Origin: Podochytrium sp. JEL0797
Taxonomy: Eukaryota; Chytridiomycota; Chytridiomycetes; Chytridiales; Chytriomycetaceae
DNA length: 42,705 nt
Reading direction: 5' to 3'
Assembly: GCA_027596195.1 (NCBI GenBank)
Contig: JADGJG010000111.1
Location: 1-42,705, forward strand
Shown here: in pieces, positions 9,224 through 22,042 of the stretch
Layout of the letters: every line of letters starts with the position of its first letter
Position numbering within the stretch: position 1 is the stretch's first letter
Program-made: the position numbers and the translations under genes
Notes under the pieces: generated by a model
What the model was told of the DNA's origin: nothing
Database searches by the model: none
Seen by the model: only the letters and a program-made list of their open reading frames with translations

Positions 9224-12200
9224 TTACAAAATATTAAACAAGTTCTCGAAGAGCTGCTCTCGCTTGAACACATCGAAGAGACTCGTCGATCCTTGGTTGA
9301 CTTGTGGCCTGTTCAAATTTGGTGACGGTCCAATGAGAACGACTGACGCGTTGCGCAAGGAAACAATAAAAACCTACATCTGATGAGCCCATAAAATCAT
9401 CATACACCCCTTCCAACACCAAAATCACCCCATGCAGCGACATCAAGCTAATTGCGAGCGAAACAACGGATTTCAAAGCAGCCGAATCGACCGCTGAAGA
9501 TGCGAATTCCAATCCAATCTGCCGCCTCGCGCTCAAATACGCCGAGACTTGGGTATTAATGGACTGCACATGTTGCTCGCGCTTGGCCAAAAACTCGGAG
9601 AGTCGCGTGGCGTCCAGCTTGGAGGAGGAATCAAAAAGTTAGCAAAACCCCCCCCCCCTCCCCTCCCCTCCCCCATGCGTCGTTTCACAAAAAACACACA
9701 CACCTTCATCAACTTGTGACCAGCCTCCACCAACGCATTCTCATCAAGAATAACAGAAACATCTCCACCCGGCTCCTCCAGGACTCTCAGCAAAGACGGA
9801 CAATACCCCTTCGCGCTACTTCGTACACTCAAAATCGAGTCAACCATCTTCGAAAACACGGCCTGCACACTCTTTTCTTGATCACCGCTAAAATCTTGCA
9901 CGAGGGTCACAAGGTCCGCGTGGAGTTGAATCACAAGCTCAAAAGCGGATGGGAAGATGCGCAGCGTTTCGACAGCATTGTCGTGAGATTTGGAGGACTC
10001 GAATTCGGTCGTGACGGAAGCAATGAAGGACGCGTCTGATACATCCGAAACGGCTTGAACGGAGGGGTTTTGCTTCTCAAGAGACATGTTCTGGCGATGA
10101 GGCAAAATCGCGCGCAGGTCTTCCGGAATGTACGCGATCGACATTCCTCGGTAATCTGAGTCCAAAACGAACGGATTAAACCAACGTAAAATCAAAGCAG
10201 AATGATCGAAACTCACTAATGATAATCTTTGGCTCAAAACTCGCATCAATCTTCGAGGTAATTACCCCCGCCCACAGAATCCCCCGCTCCGGCACATCCT
10301 CCCGTTGAGAAATCAGCGCCACAAGCTCCTCCGCCTGCGCGGCTGCGATTCGTCCGTTCCCAAGCAACCCACCGCCCGTCAAATCAATTGTCACGATCGT
10401 TCCGTCGGACCCACACCCGGCACCCGCAGCATCCATGATTCGGTCCACCAACACGTTCTCTGACTCGACACGCAGACATTTCGACAAGTCGTTCGACAGC
10501 TGGGACGCAAAGTGCTCATCAGCAGTCGCTGCTTCGAATCGCGTAGAAAGCTTGAGCACAACTTGTACACCAACATTCGATCGCGACAGAATATTCTTGA
10601 ACGCAGTGTGATCCGAGTTTCCCGATTCCGTTCGTTGTCGTAAAGGTTTTTTGGCAACAGAATCGGCAGCTGCACCACCATCAGCATCATCGTCCTCTTT
10701 GAAAATATCGTCCATGACCCGGATCGATTTCAACAGCTTGGCCTTGTTTTCGTCCGAAATCAATACTTTAGCTTGCGGCTTGGGAGGAATGCGGTACGAA
10801 ATGACGGTGCTCTCGAAGCCTCGTTTCGAATCGGGCTTGGAGGCCGCAGCTTCTCTCAAGACGGGAATGGTCGTCGAAATGCTGTGGACACCGCAAGTAG
10901 AAACAACCGAAGCAACTGCAAGCAAAAAAAAAATTCAGCTTCCAATCCCCTCCCATAAAAAAAACCATCCAACCATTGTATCGAGTAACTTTCGCCGCCT
11001 TCACCAAATCCCCGCAAACCTTCCACCCAGTCTTGCTCTCCACCTTTGGTACCTCCCGCGTCTCCACCAACCCCATCACCCGATCCATCGACTCCTGCGA
11101 AATAAGACTATAATTCTTTTTCAAAAACCGCTCCGTCAAACTCGTCTCCGCAGTACTGCTCAACAACTCTTGAAGCACCGATGCCGCAACCTCCCTCGAC
11201 TCCGACTTCAGCGCCTCCATACACGGCAAAATCAAGTCCTGTTCCACGTCAATCATGGAAAAGGCCGGGAACGCGCCTGCAGCGTCGGGACTCAAATGCG
11301 GAATGATCATTTGGAGGAGTCGTAAACACCATTTCTGGTAAAACGGCAACTTGTTGGCCAAGAGACTCAGTACCAACTGCACAACAACGGCTTCATGGGC
11401 GGGAATGAATGCGTCGCGCATAGAGTATCCAAACTGTTGCAGAAAGTCGTCGGCTGTGCGAAACCTCTTCTTGGAGTAACTGAGCATGAGGCGCGACAAG
11501 GAGGGTTGTTTCATCCATTCAGCCATCTTGGACAGACTCGCAGCAGCAGCAAGGGAAGACTCAGCCAAAGACGTTTCGGCTTCGAATCCTTGCATGAACC
11601 GGGGAAAGTTGACCAAAACAGAGCAAACCATGCGACTCGGGGACGGGTCAATCAGAGTGCTATTCTGAATCAACGTCAACGCGTTCAGAAGCTCCAAACA
11701 AGGCCGCTCGCAACTCTTGGATTGGAGTCCTCGCATCAACAACGGTTGAATCCCAACAAACGAGCCCTTCCACTTCACCGGTTTAGCGGCCAAAATCGCA
11801 TCCTGCGTCTCACTGGTTCCAAAACCCGACCGCTGAATCACCAACGTCAAAATCTCAACACCCTTCAAAAACTCAGCCTCCAACGGCGACGACGCAATCG
11901 CAACTCCGGCCCAAAACAGCTGCGGAAGCTGCACCATCTGAGAAGGCTCGAGTCCTTGCACCATGGAATGCATCGTGATTAAAATCTCGATCGAGTACGA
12001 CTGAATGTCAACGAGCTTGTCCGCCGCCGTTGTCGAGAACCGCAGAAAAATCTCGCCAAAGACGCGGAGATTGAACGGAGCCTTCAACGACCGCAAAATC
12101 TGCAGCGACCTGCAAGCAGCATGACGAACGGGGCAGTTGACTGCAAAAAAGAGCGCCGTGCGGGTCCAATCGTCCAAAAACTGAGCATCCACCCTCGAAA

Positions 12201-15200
12201 ACACCCCCAACACGTCCACCACCAATCGAGCCATTTGACCCACACTCTCAATCTCCTGCCTCCCGGGACTAATATCCTCATAATCCCACAATCGCCGACC
12301 CTCCTTCTCCGCAATTTTGGCTACAACGGCATTCACACGATCCCACTCCGCCGCACTGCCTTGCTGAGAATCTCTCAGCAACCGAACAAGCAGCGTTTTC
12401 ATCTGCTCGCAAATCAGAGAAATGAAGTGATCGAGCTGGAAGAAAATCACGTGCAACATGTACGGGAGAATGCGGCTCGTTGTTGCTGGAAACGCCTGTG
12501 TGAGGAGGTCTACCAAAAACGTGCTCAACAGTCCTCCGAACGTCAATGGCGGCCGAGAAGCCGTTTCGGGGAGGATCGCGTCAATATCGATACTGTACAC
12601 GTCGACCGCTTGAAATTGGCCAACTTTGTACGGCAGGTTGTCCATAGGCGTGAAACTGATGGGACTGATGCGTGAAAACAGAAGACGCGTCAAGTAGTCG
12701 CACCCCAGCACTTGGCTCATGACCGCAACCAACTTTTTGACGTGGACAATGAACAACGGGTTCCGAAGAGACACCCCCAGCGCCAGGATAAAGTCAATGA
12801 CCGTCTCCGCGTGTGCGACAACCACGTCTTCAGGCACGGCAGCAGTCAAATACAAGTCGACAGGCGCAGCTCCCGTCGTGCGTCGAAGCAAATGCATCCA
12901 AATGGCCTCCACCTCCGTCGCGAAATCGTCTCCAAAACAGACAGTGATGTAGAACAAGTTGATGAGAAGACACTCGGTGGTGCGGAAGGATGAATCCGCT
13001 GCAGGATCCAGAAATGGGTTCTCTATTTTGCCCGCGAGTTTCGAGTGCTGAGACGACGCGAGCTCGAGGTTCCGGATCCAAGGGACAATGAAGCCCAGAA
13101 TGTCCCGGATTCCATCGCGCGACGACACTTGCTCAATCCGCAAGCAAAGTTCGAAAATAATCTGTTGTAGTGTTTATAAGAAACGATGAAGAACTTCCCT
13201 GATAAAAAAACACGCCTTACCGCAGTCGTAATCATGGGACGTTCAACCGCCAAAACCGCCGAAGCAAGCACCTGAGCTCGCTTATACACCGCAGAAGGTG
13301 AACTAACAGTCGAATAGTTGGTATCCTTCAGCAACCTGTCCTCCAGAGACCCGTCATATCGATGCTGTCCGAGACTCGACCGTTCACCCGGCCACACTCT
13401 CATTTGCACAGCAGCCAGAAGCCGCAACGCCAAACTCCGAATCTCCGGGTCCGGATCCCCGGCTTTGAACAGAGCCAACGAGATGAGTTGAGGAGCAGGA
13501 CATGGGAAGTCTGGGTGAATTCCATGCAAAAAGTTGGACCGATTCGCGTCCTCCAGCGGTCCCGCATAAATGATGACAATAGCCGTAAAGAAGCCAATAG
13601 CCGCACCGATGCTCGAATCGGAAGAAATGTAGCAGTCGCGGAGAACAGCTTCCAACAGGCCTTCCGACTGGCTGTTGTAAATGAGTAGGCCTTGCGTGGC
13701 TTTGGAGGCGATTTCGTGGAACTCGGTGTTTTGGGAGTTGAACAAATCAATAATCCACGGCAACAGGTCTGGAACAGAGAATTCGGACCGGGAGGTGGGT
13801 TCAGAGGCGGGACCGTGGATGAGGGAAGCCATTCCTTTCAACGCAGCGAGCTGAAGCATCGTCCTCTGCTTGTTCATACTCTCGGCAATTTTGTTTGGGT
13901 CCTGGTTCTTCCTCGTCACAACCGATTCCAGAGCTGAAAAAACAAATTTTCGTGAGAAACATTGCCCGAATGAAAGGAGAATAAAGAGAAGCAGGCCCCC
14001 ACACCTTTGATCATAGACTTGGACTGAAATTCCAAATGCACACTCGCCTGCTTCCCAAACCCACACCACGTTTCCAACAACACAAAACACTTGAGCCGAA
14101 GCTCAAACGGAAAATACCGCGACACCACACTCGTACTCATGGCTTCCGCGAATCCACCCGCGTTCGAATTCACTTTCGAAAAGGCCGCCAAGACTTGCGA
14201 GTAGAACCGCTCCACAAGCGTAGAAAAGTGAAACCGGAGCAAATGGTAGTCCCAGTCGGCCTGAACCTCTGGTTCCGACAGGAACCGACACGTTTCGGCA
14301 ATGTACGTCAACACGGACTTGAAAATGGTCTCGTTGGTTCGGTACGCCTCGTATTCCATGAAATCCGTCAGCAGGGAGAGAACGTGTGTCAGTTCGACGC
14401 GGAACCGGTCCGACCGCTTCGAGTTGGCCAGCGAAACGGATGGTACCCCAGGAAGATTCGGAACGCGTTTGGACGCAAGTGAAGTCTTCATGTATCCCGA
14501 CAAGACTTCGAAAATGACCTTGTAACTCCTCCAATTCGCTCCTCCGATTGACACCACCGCCGACTTTCGAATCGGCGTTCGTTCCATGAACAAGTAGGCT
14601 ACCGTCATCCGGAACAACACGCCAGGCTTCAACGACGACGCCCCCACGGACGGATCCATCTCCACAATCTCCACACAAGCGCATGCGAGTTTCAAATAAA
14701 CTCGCCACTGGGCCAGAACGTTGTCCGAAACAGAGACCATCTGGCCGCCCGCACTCGATGCGGCGTTTTGGGAATGGGCAGCCATTGCTTCGACGGCTTG
14801 GACCTCTCCCACAGTGCTGATTCCAAAGACTCTTGAGAGATTCGCAACATGATGAGGCTCGATGGTCAAATTCACGGGCGGAACCAATGATTGGGAGTTC
14901 AGAGTTGACCCATGTTGGGAGGAAAACTCGGAAGCTGAAATGGACGAGTTCAAGAAGTGGAGGCGGTTCGTGATGACGCTTACGCAGCGGCCCAGCTAAA
15001 ATTGAACATCATAATCTTTAATAATACGAATGAGACAAATGAAAAAGGTTACTCACCATGGCCGGATGCGTGTACGTCAAAAAATACTGAGCCAAGTCGG
15101 GAAAACATCGATCCCACAAAGCCCCGTCTTCCTGCGCCTCCGACAGCGCCATCTGCAAAAGAGAATCGTTTTTGGCAATGAGGTGCTGAAGCCGTTGCTG

Positions 15201-18200
15201 CTCATTCTGCCGCGTGCGTTCGTTGCCGTCGAGTGCTGCCGTCTTCAAATAATGGATCGACAGCAGAGGCGCGTTCGCTTCTTGCAAGATGCGGAGGATG
15301 CGCGAATTGTGCTGATTCAAGGGGAGGTTGTCGAACGCCTTGGAAAAATGCTTCGAAGATCTCGCTGCCGCCATAGGTTTGTAATCTACAACCCCAGAAT
15401 CAGAAACACGAAATCCGACACCCCGCCAAAAGAAACACTCACCAAACTGCATCCCAAACCGCCCCTTCAACACCTCCTCCAACACCCCTGCAACCTCCAG
15501 CATCCTCACCCCAAACCGCCTCACCGCCGGCGTCGTCGAACACAAATACAACACCCCGCGACACTCGGCATCATGCATCGCACTCTCCACCTCCCCCATC
15601 TCCACAACCCCACCACCCTCCTTCACCTCCAAAGCCCACACCTCCGAAAGCTTCCACACCACATACACCCCTGTCTGCTCCATCATCCCCTCATCAAAAT
15701 CCACATAATACAACGCATCCGCCGCCCGCTCCAACAACAAACTCTGCTTCGTGTCACACACCACGCGTGCCGTGGATTCCGCTAAACTTCTCCCCCGTCG
15801 ATACTTTTGCCCCTTGAGAGTCCAATACGCACTGCCACCGGCCCCGCCTCCTCCACCACCCCCGCCAGCGTCCGAACCTCCCTGCACGATCCTCCCCACC
15901 CGCATCAGCGCTTGAACCGCCGCAACACGCACATGCTCGTCGACATGGAACGTGTATATCGTCAACATCTCCACCACGCGTGTCGCCGAGACGCCCGCGG
16001 GGCACAGTTTCGGGATACAATCGATGCAGTTTCTCAAAAGCTCATATTGCGCCCACTTGTTCATTCCCATCACGGAGGTGGCTGAAGAGTCAGACACGCT
16101 GGTTCCTGAAGTGTTGCCGGGATTCAAGGAGGTGGTGGTGCCGCCGCCGCCACCGCCGGTGCTGCTTGAAGTGCTGTTGGATGTGCCAACGAGAGATTCG
16201 CGACGACTCAAACCGCTGTTGATGCTTTCAGCTGTGCTGTTTGTTTGGAGGGAAGTCGTGTGTCCGAAATCGTTGGTTGAATTCCAAAGTTGGTTCCCGC
16301 AAGCCTGAATTCATATTCGTCAGAAAAGAAAATAGGAAAACGAAAGTCGCGTTTGCAAACCTTGTCCAACGCAATCAACATGGCCCCAAAAACAACATTC
16401 ACACGATCCAAATAAATCTTGACTTGACTACTCATCCGTTGAATCGTGTTATTCGACATGGCGGACCCCAAACTCGCAGCTTTGACCGCAAGATGTCGGT
16501 CCAACTCGCTCGAACGGGGAGAATCCGCCGACGCATCCGCCACCGACGGCGACAACCACGACGCCTCATTGCGATGATTCGCAGCCAACGAGTTCCCCAT
16601 ACTCGCAGCCGACCGATCCTGAATCGACGCGAGCGCAAGCAAGTCCCCCTTGTCGGACAAACTCATGGACGGGAACGGTGGCGGCGGGAGCTTGATTTTT
16701 CCCTGCACGACCACCCCTCTCGATGAAGCCACACCACCGCCACCTCCTCCTCCGCCCCCTCCTCCACCAAACCCATTACTCCACGGACTACTCGCCACCG
16801 AACCCCCCGACGAACTCGAACTCTCCAACGCCTCCTCAATATCCGCCAACAACATCAAAAACGCACGCATCCCGATAATTTGGCGCTTGGGTCCAGCTCC
16901 TCCAGCAGCATTTATCGAAGAGGCCGCCGATACAGATACACCTAGCCCCTCCGTGTCCAAACCCCCACCTGAAAAGATACTGTCCGCTGCCCCAGAGGAA
17001 TCAGACCGCCGACTTCCACCAGAATATTGTCCATACACGCGCTCAGTCGCAAACGACCCCCCCGTCATGGACGGCACCCCACTATTCCCCCCACCCCCCG
17101 CCAAACTCGTCACAGTAATATCCGTCCCAAGCATCAACATGGAAAACAACTCCATCATCGTCTCCATATACTTGACCATCGAAATATACACCATCCGCGT
17201 CAACAAATCAATCGGAACGTCCGGCGGATTGATCAACGGCGAGCGCGGCGGGAAAATGTGCTTGAGCAGCGTTTCGACGCGTTTTTGCGTGCCTGCGCTG
17301 GAGGCGTCGTTGTTGCGGTGGGCACAGACCCAGAGGAGTCGTGTGAGGGAGATGAGGGCTTGGGATTTCATTTGCTTGTCGCGCAGGCGTTGGATGCACA
17401 CGTCAATCACGGAGGCGAGGTTTTGGATAAAGAATTCTTTGCGCGAGAGGCAGAGGGCGGTTGTGACGAGTGGGAGACAGTGCTAGAAGGGAATATGGGA
17501 GAGAGGGGGGTAAAGGAGGAGGACGTTGAATGTCATGATCGATTTCGAGAGCCGAACGCGGGAATACCTGAATATGACCCTTCTTTGCAATCATCCTCAT
17601 CGCTTTGCCAAAAATAAGCTCAATTCCTTCCTTCCATGTGGGCAAATTGACTTCGGCCGTTGCAACCTGAATTGGCAGTTTGAATCAATAGCAGCACCAT
17701 CAAAACGATTCTTACCGCGACAATAGGCTCAAGCAAATCAACAAACACGTCGCAATACGCATGTTTTATCTTGGGGTTGTGCGAATTGACAAAGAAATTG
17801 GCAAAAATTGCAAGAAACTCGGCCGTTTCCTCCAAACAGTCCATGGGGTATATCTACTCCAATGCGGGTTCAATGAGACGTTATTTCGATCAAGAAAACA
17901 CTGTCCACCTTGAGCTTGAGAAACCTCATGGCGCGAATGCAAATATCGAGTTTGAGGGCAAGGAGATTCGGATCTTTGGTGCCTGGAGCGACGGGTTTTG
18001 AGAGTTCCGAGATCTCTTTGACGAATCCATCGCTGACTTTGGCGAATCTGGGGAGTTTTCGGTTTCAAAAACCGATCTGCAAGGAATCGTATGTGGCACA
18101 TTCGAAAGTTGTTACCGAATGTGCGACATTTTTCCCAAAAACTCGGCATTCAGATCAATATGTGCCTTGCACGTTGGGTTCGAGGCAATCAATTCGCTGC

Positions 18201-18973
18201 AATTCGAAATTAGTCGGACGAATTCGAGTGGGCAAATACGCGTCGATCCCCGAGACTCACGGATTCTCGTAACGCAGTTGATTGAAGGCCACATATTCCA
18301 TTTTGGAGGCGAGAGAATCTTGCAGCGTGTCTTTGGTCATGGTTTGAACAATCTCGATCCAGGCGCGCAAGAGGATAAAGTTGGAGACCATCTGAGGCGA
18401 CGCAGTCAGAATCGAATGAGTCGACACGCACATACACACGCACCATTTGTCTGTTTGAGACAATCTTTTCCATCTCCTTGAGCAAGTAGATTGGGGCGCT
18501 GTTGGGTTGAATGAGGAAACGAGAGAGTAGGTGTGAATGACGAAACAGAGAGTACATATAAATGGAGCGATAAAGGACAGAGACAAGGATACTCACACCC
18601 ACTCTGGAACGACCTTCATTGGACTCGACTTGTCTGAGCGCCAGGCCATCAGGGCCTCGACCAGGTCCTTCTGGCAGTGTTTTGCAGCAGCGCCCAGTGC
18701 GCGCAGCACGGCGTCGAACTCTGCGTCTCTGCCTGGACGCAGACCCAGCGACAAGTCCACGGCCATGTCGCGGCCGTTGGCAAACACGAGCTGCTGCAGC
18801 TTCGTCTCGGCGAGCGCGACGAACCGCGCAAAGAGAAGGCGCAGTGTGAGCTGTTGGGGCGCGAGTTGCGCGTGTGGGGTGTGTGGCTGCGGTGTGTGTG
18901 TGTGCGGTGGCAGGGGCTGTAGCGGTGTCTGCTGTCCCTCGCGTGCTTCGATCGTGTCGCCCGAGGAGGCCAT
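9224..18973 (-). CDS. TAO3: Furry / TAO3 / Mor2-type cell morphogenesis scaffold
   Basis: Seventeen exons give about 2,896 residues: 18973-18597, 18498-18444, 18391-18261, 18196-18116, 18047-17909, 17853-17716, 17666-17568, 17482-16361, 16304-15443, 15385-15057, 14995-14005, 13933-13221, 13161-10974, 10915-10217, 10155-9704, 9617-9378 and a last exon. Family size is 2,200-3,000. Tao3/Mor2/Furry scaffolds activate NDR kinases (Cbk1/Orb6) in the RAM/MOR polarity network at growth sites. The N-terminal domain is evident: DLVEALMAWR, LLRAWIEIVQ, SIRAMRFLKLK-like ICIRAMRFLKLK, PLVTTALCLSRKEFF, LISLTRLLWVCAHR. Later come KGMASLIHGP and long alpha-helical HEAT-like regions. An insert of poly-Gly and Ser lies in exon 8-9. 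The last exon is uncertain: acceptor 9308 gives a stop at 9234; an alternative donor at 9374 with acceptor 9291 gives SLFDVFKREQLFENLF and a stop at 9224. Confidence 0.9.
9648..9674 (-). other. G-quadruplex-capable tract inside an 86-nt intron
   Basis: On the transcribed strand the intron between Furry exons 15 and 16 (9703-9618) reads G5-A-G4-A-G4-A-G11, which satisfies the G3+N1-7 quadruplex pattern with one-base loops. It lies between the donor and a plausible GCTAAC branch site about 30 nt from the acceptor. Whether the RNA folds in this way is inference. Confidence 0.6.
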
Positions 18974-19161
18974 TCTCGCTTGGTCTTTTTGTGCTTTGTG
19001 CCAAGCCAAGCCAAACCAAGTATCTGATTCATTCTCTATTCTACTATTCTCACATTCTCTTCTTTGGGCTCCCTTTCTTGTCCAATCAAATTGAAGATAA
19101 AGTTTCGACAAACAAGGCCAAGCGCCAAGCCCCACTCTCCAAACGACAAAAAACCTCAAAA
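18974..19161. promoter_or_regulatory. Divergent promoter region of Furry and thioredoxin-membrane genes
   Basis: 188 bp between two divergent ATGs, so it must contain both promoters and leaders. It has CCAATC (19081-19086), a candidate CCAAT box about 80 bp before the plus-strand ATG. No other motif is convincing. Confidence 0.45.
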
Positions 19162-20719
19162 ATGCGCTGGCCGCCTTTTCTGCTTCTTCTCGTGGCCACC
19201 CTGATTGTCTCTTGCGATGCAAAAGTCAAGAAATGCAAGCCGCGCGTGAAGCAGAGCCCAGGAGGTCAAGCCAGTGCAGCGGATGCCCAAGCGGAGGACT
19301 GTGCCGACGACACTCTCCTCGATGCCGAGACGTTTCCGGTTTATATCGCAGAGGGTACCGGGGCATGGCTGGTCTTCTTTGGGACGAGGTGCGTTGTCTG
19401 TTGCGATCCGAACCCACTCGTCATGTGCTGATGATTTGACCCAGTTGGTGTCCATACTGCCAGAAACTCATGCCAGAGTGGATGAAAGTGTCAGAGACGG
19501 TGGCAGACAAGGGTCCATACGGAATCGGGATCGCTCGCTTTGATTGCACCGAACCAGCCCAGAAACGTGAGTGTTGTCGCCTCGTGGGGACCAGGCTCTT
19601 CAACTGAATTCGATTCACCATCCAGAGTTCTGCCACAACAACGGCGTCAAGAAATACCCAAACATACGTCTGTATTCCAATGGTTCGTTTATCGAAAAGT
19701 ACATGGGGGATCGCTCGACGGGCGCGATTTTGGACTTTGTGCGACAAAAGTCGGTCGACCTGAACCTGGAATCCGATTCCATCCCACCGCCAACTATGCA
19801 AAGAGCTCTCCCACCAATGCCCAATATGGTCGCTTCTGATGATTCCCCACCGAGCGACCAGGCGAATGAACCACCCATCGAAGGAAAGCAACAAGAACCT
19901 CCAATCGTTCAAAACAATGAGCCGCCACCGTTCAATGAGCCACCTGCAACAACACAAGAGGAGCCTCGAACGAATTCAGTCGCGTCCGAATCCCCATCGT
20001 CCCCTCAACAGCAACAACAAGGAGATTCCTCTGCAGCTGTCAAACCCGCCCCTCCCACACAACAAGAATGCACCCTCTCTTGGGCATCCCCCCTCTCTTG
20101 CCAATTCTCCAAAATACTCTCCCTCATTGTCGTCCTGTTTGGCGCCTTCAAACTGTACCAACCGTTTTTCGCCGTTCGAAAACCCTCCGTTCCCCTCCTT
20201 GCCCCATTCCTCCTCGACGCGACGGCATCCTCCCTCGTGTTCGTATACTGCTTGCGCATGGGATTCCCCATCTCGGCGTATGCAGAACTCGCGTTATTCG
20301 CTCTCACGGGGGTGTACGTTGCGTTGGCCGGCTGGGAGTTTTCCTCAAACCACGATCACAGTCAACTACGCATCATGTCGATCGTGTTCACGATGGCACT
20401 CATGACACCCATTTACATTCTCCCGGAACTCCTGACCTCTTTATCACCATACGTGGCCGCGGTGATGATCTATGCGAATCGGTTCGTTGTGCAGCGACGG
20501 AAGCCAAACACGCTTCCGGGCGTGCAGAAAGCGGGAACCAAAGGGATGATGAATTTGGATTTCGCGGGGCTCGTGATTGTGTCGAGGATTGTGACGACTT
20601 TTGTTGAGTTGAAGGGGGATTTGGGGGTGTTGTGTTATTATCTCGTGTTGGGATGCATTCACATCTTTGGGGATGTTTTGTTTGCGAGTGGAGGGAGGTC
20701 AGGGAAGGTGACGGATTAA
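19162..20719 (+). CDS. Secretory-pathway thioredoxin-domain protein with multi-pass membrane tail
   Basis: Exons 19162-19388, 19445-19566 and 19626-20719 give 480 residues. Residues 1-20 are a classical signal peptide (RWPPFLLLLVATLIVS). A thioredoxin-fold domain follows (about 50-170) with redox motif WCPYC at residues 77-81 and the cis-proline Tyr-Pro at 127-128 before NIRLYSNG, so it should be an oxidoreductase of the PDI/TMX type acting in the ER or Golgi lumen. A linker of about 90 residues is Pro/Gln/Ser-rich. From residue 279 to about 470 there are five to six hydrophobic segments, then a short tail. PDI-like TMX proteins have one helix; a multi-pass tail is unusual. The tail shows no recognised family. 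The WCPYC motif is split from the rest of the domain by the first intron. Confidence 0.75.
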
Positions 20720-20819
20720 AAAGAATATTTTTATGGCGCTCCTTGGGTCGCTGAAACCCCTTTCTCCTTCTTATGGATTTATTGAAATGCGACTCGCGGA
20801 GAGAGAGAATAATAGAGAA

Positions 20820-21595
20820 TCACGACCGTTCCAAACTTTCAATCTCCCTCTTCAACGCCTCATTTGCCCTACGCAAATCATTCTCCTGCATCCTCAACCG
20901 CCCAATCTGATCATCCAACAACGCCTTCTCCAACACCCACTTTTCCAAATTCTCCGTCTCCGCCGTTTGGAGATGCGCGAGATGATCAATTGCGAGTTCA
21001 ATCACCTTGCCCTTCTTTTGTCCACCCGCGTTGGGCACGATCGCAGCGAGTTCGCGGATCCCGAGGTTGATGATTTCTCGCCGCCGTCGTTCGATTTCCT
21101 TGTGGGATCGCTTTTCGGGGTCGATTGATTCGGTGGAGGCAGCGGCGGGTGCGGGTTCGGTTGTTTTTCGTTTGAGGCCTCGTGCGGGTCTCGCGGGGGC
21201 GGAGGAGGTAACGGTGACGGCGGCGGAGGAGGAAGAGGAGCCTGGTATGTCTTCGAGAGTGTGGTGGGACGGGTAGTGGTTGTTTTGGTGCAGGGAATAC
21301 TCGTGTTGTTGTTGGTGGTGGGCGTAGTCGTGGGGTGGTTGGTGGAGGTGGTGGAGGGAGCTGTGGTGGGCGTCGTGGTGGGCCATCTGCGGGACCAATG
21401 CGGGTGAGGAGGTTGGTTCGGATGCATTCGGCGGCTCACCTCTTGGAAGAAGTACGCTGCTAGCATCTCTTCGTGAGATCCGCCGTGCTGTGGCGGTGGT
21501 GGCGGCGGCAGCAGTTGGCCTGTTTGGAGTGCGTGCGAGTCGTGGTGGTCGAATGGGGCATCGTAGCCGTATGCATCGTGGGGGGGATAATCCAT
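20820..21595 (-). CDS. bHLH-zipper transcription factor
   Basis: Two exons (21595-21440, 21386-20820) give 240 residues. The N-terminal half is rich in His, Pro and Ser, with a Pro run and many His-rich pairs. The basic region and helix-loop-helix occupy about residues 143-192: SHKEIERRRREIINLGIREL, with His147, Glu151 and Arg155 in the positions that specify CACGTG-type E-boxes in Cbf1/USF-like proteins. A leucine/charge-rich coiled coil (about 192-238) follows directly, so it should dimerise as a bHLH-zipper. Fungal relatives include Cbf1-like and glucose/sterol-responsive factors; which one it is cannot be told. It converges on the thioredoxin-membrane gene with only 100 bp between stops. 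Confidence 0.85.
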
Positions 21596-21646
21596 ATTTA
21601 TCGTCGATGTTTTTTTTTCAAAATATTAATATTATATAATATTCCA

Positions 21647-22042
21647 TCAAACAATTAGGAAAAAGGCAAACAACTGCGCATCCCAAATCTGCCGCTCACT
21701 TGACGCCTGGAAAATCTTAACCAGCTCCTCGCGTTCAAGCTGTTCAATCTGGAAACGAACCGCGTCAGAGCTGATCGCCGAATACTCCCTTTCCACACAC
21801 ACACACACAAGAACAAACACTCACCGGCTTCCCATTCGATCCAATCTGTTTGATTTCTGCCACCAAAGACTGAATCCCTTTCCCCATGTGGCGCAACAAG
21901 TCTGTGCGGCATTCTTTGATGAACGCGGGGAAGCGGTCATGGAAGATGGGGTAGGCCCACGTTTCCGACAAGAAACTATTTGAATGAACGAGTGAGCTTA
22001 CGACACACATAGGCCGCGTCCACACTGCCGGATTACCTCACA
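21647..22042 (-). pseudogene. Partial duplicate of the last two CFAP61 exons
   Basis: About 385 bp here match 22606-23000 at high identity, same orientation, about 950 bp away. The copy includes exon 16 (21975-21825, same 151-nt length), the last intron with its CA/TG microsatellite, and the last exon (21748-21647). Splice sites and reading frame are intact: the reading begins FLSETWAYPIFHDRF as in CFAP61, with a few substitutions (for example Met to Leu, Glu to Lys) and a new C-terminus (QLFAFFLIV). The rest of the gene is missing upstream, apart from a possible N-terminal-like piece at 22342. It is therefore a truncated paralog or pseudogene; transcription is unknown. It starts just 52 bp from the bHLH ATG. 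Confidence 0.8.

Noticed and set aside
10651..11325. Plus-strand ORF of 224 codons
   Set aside because: Antisense to Furry exons 13-14, which splice in frame; the composition is that of a shadow frame.
16650..17486. Long plus-strand ORF (278 codons)
   Set aside because: It is antisense to Furry exon 8, whose minus-strand reading matches the family. Pro runs in the plus frame are the complement of Gly codons.
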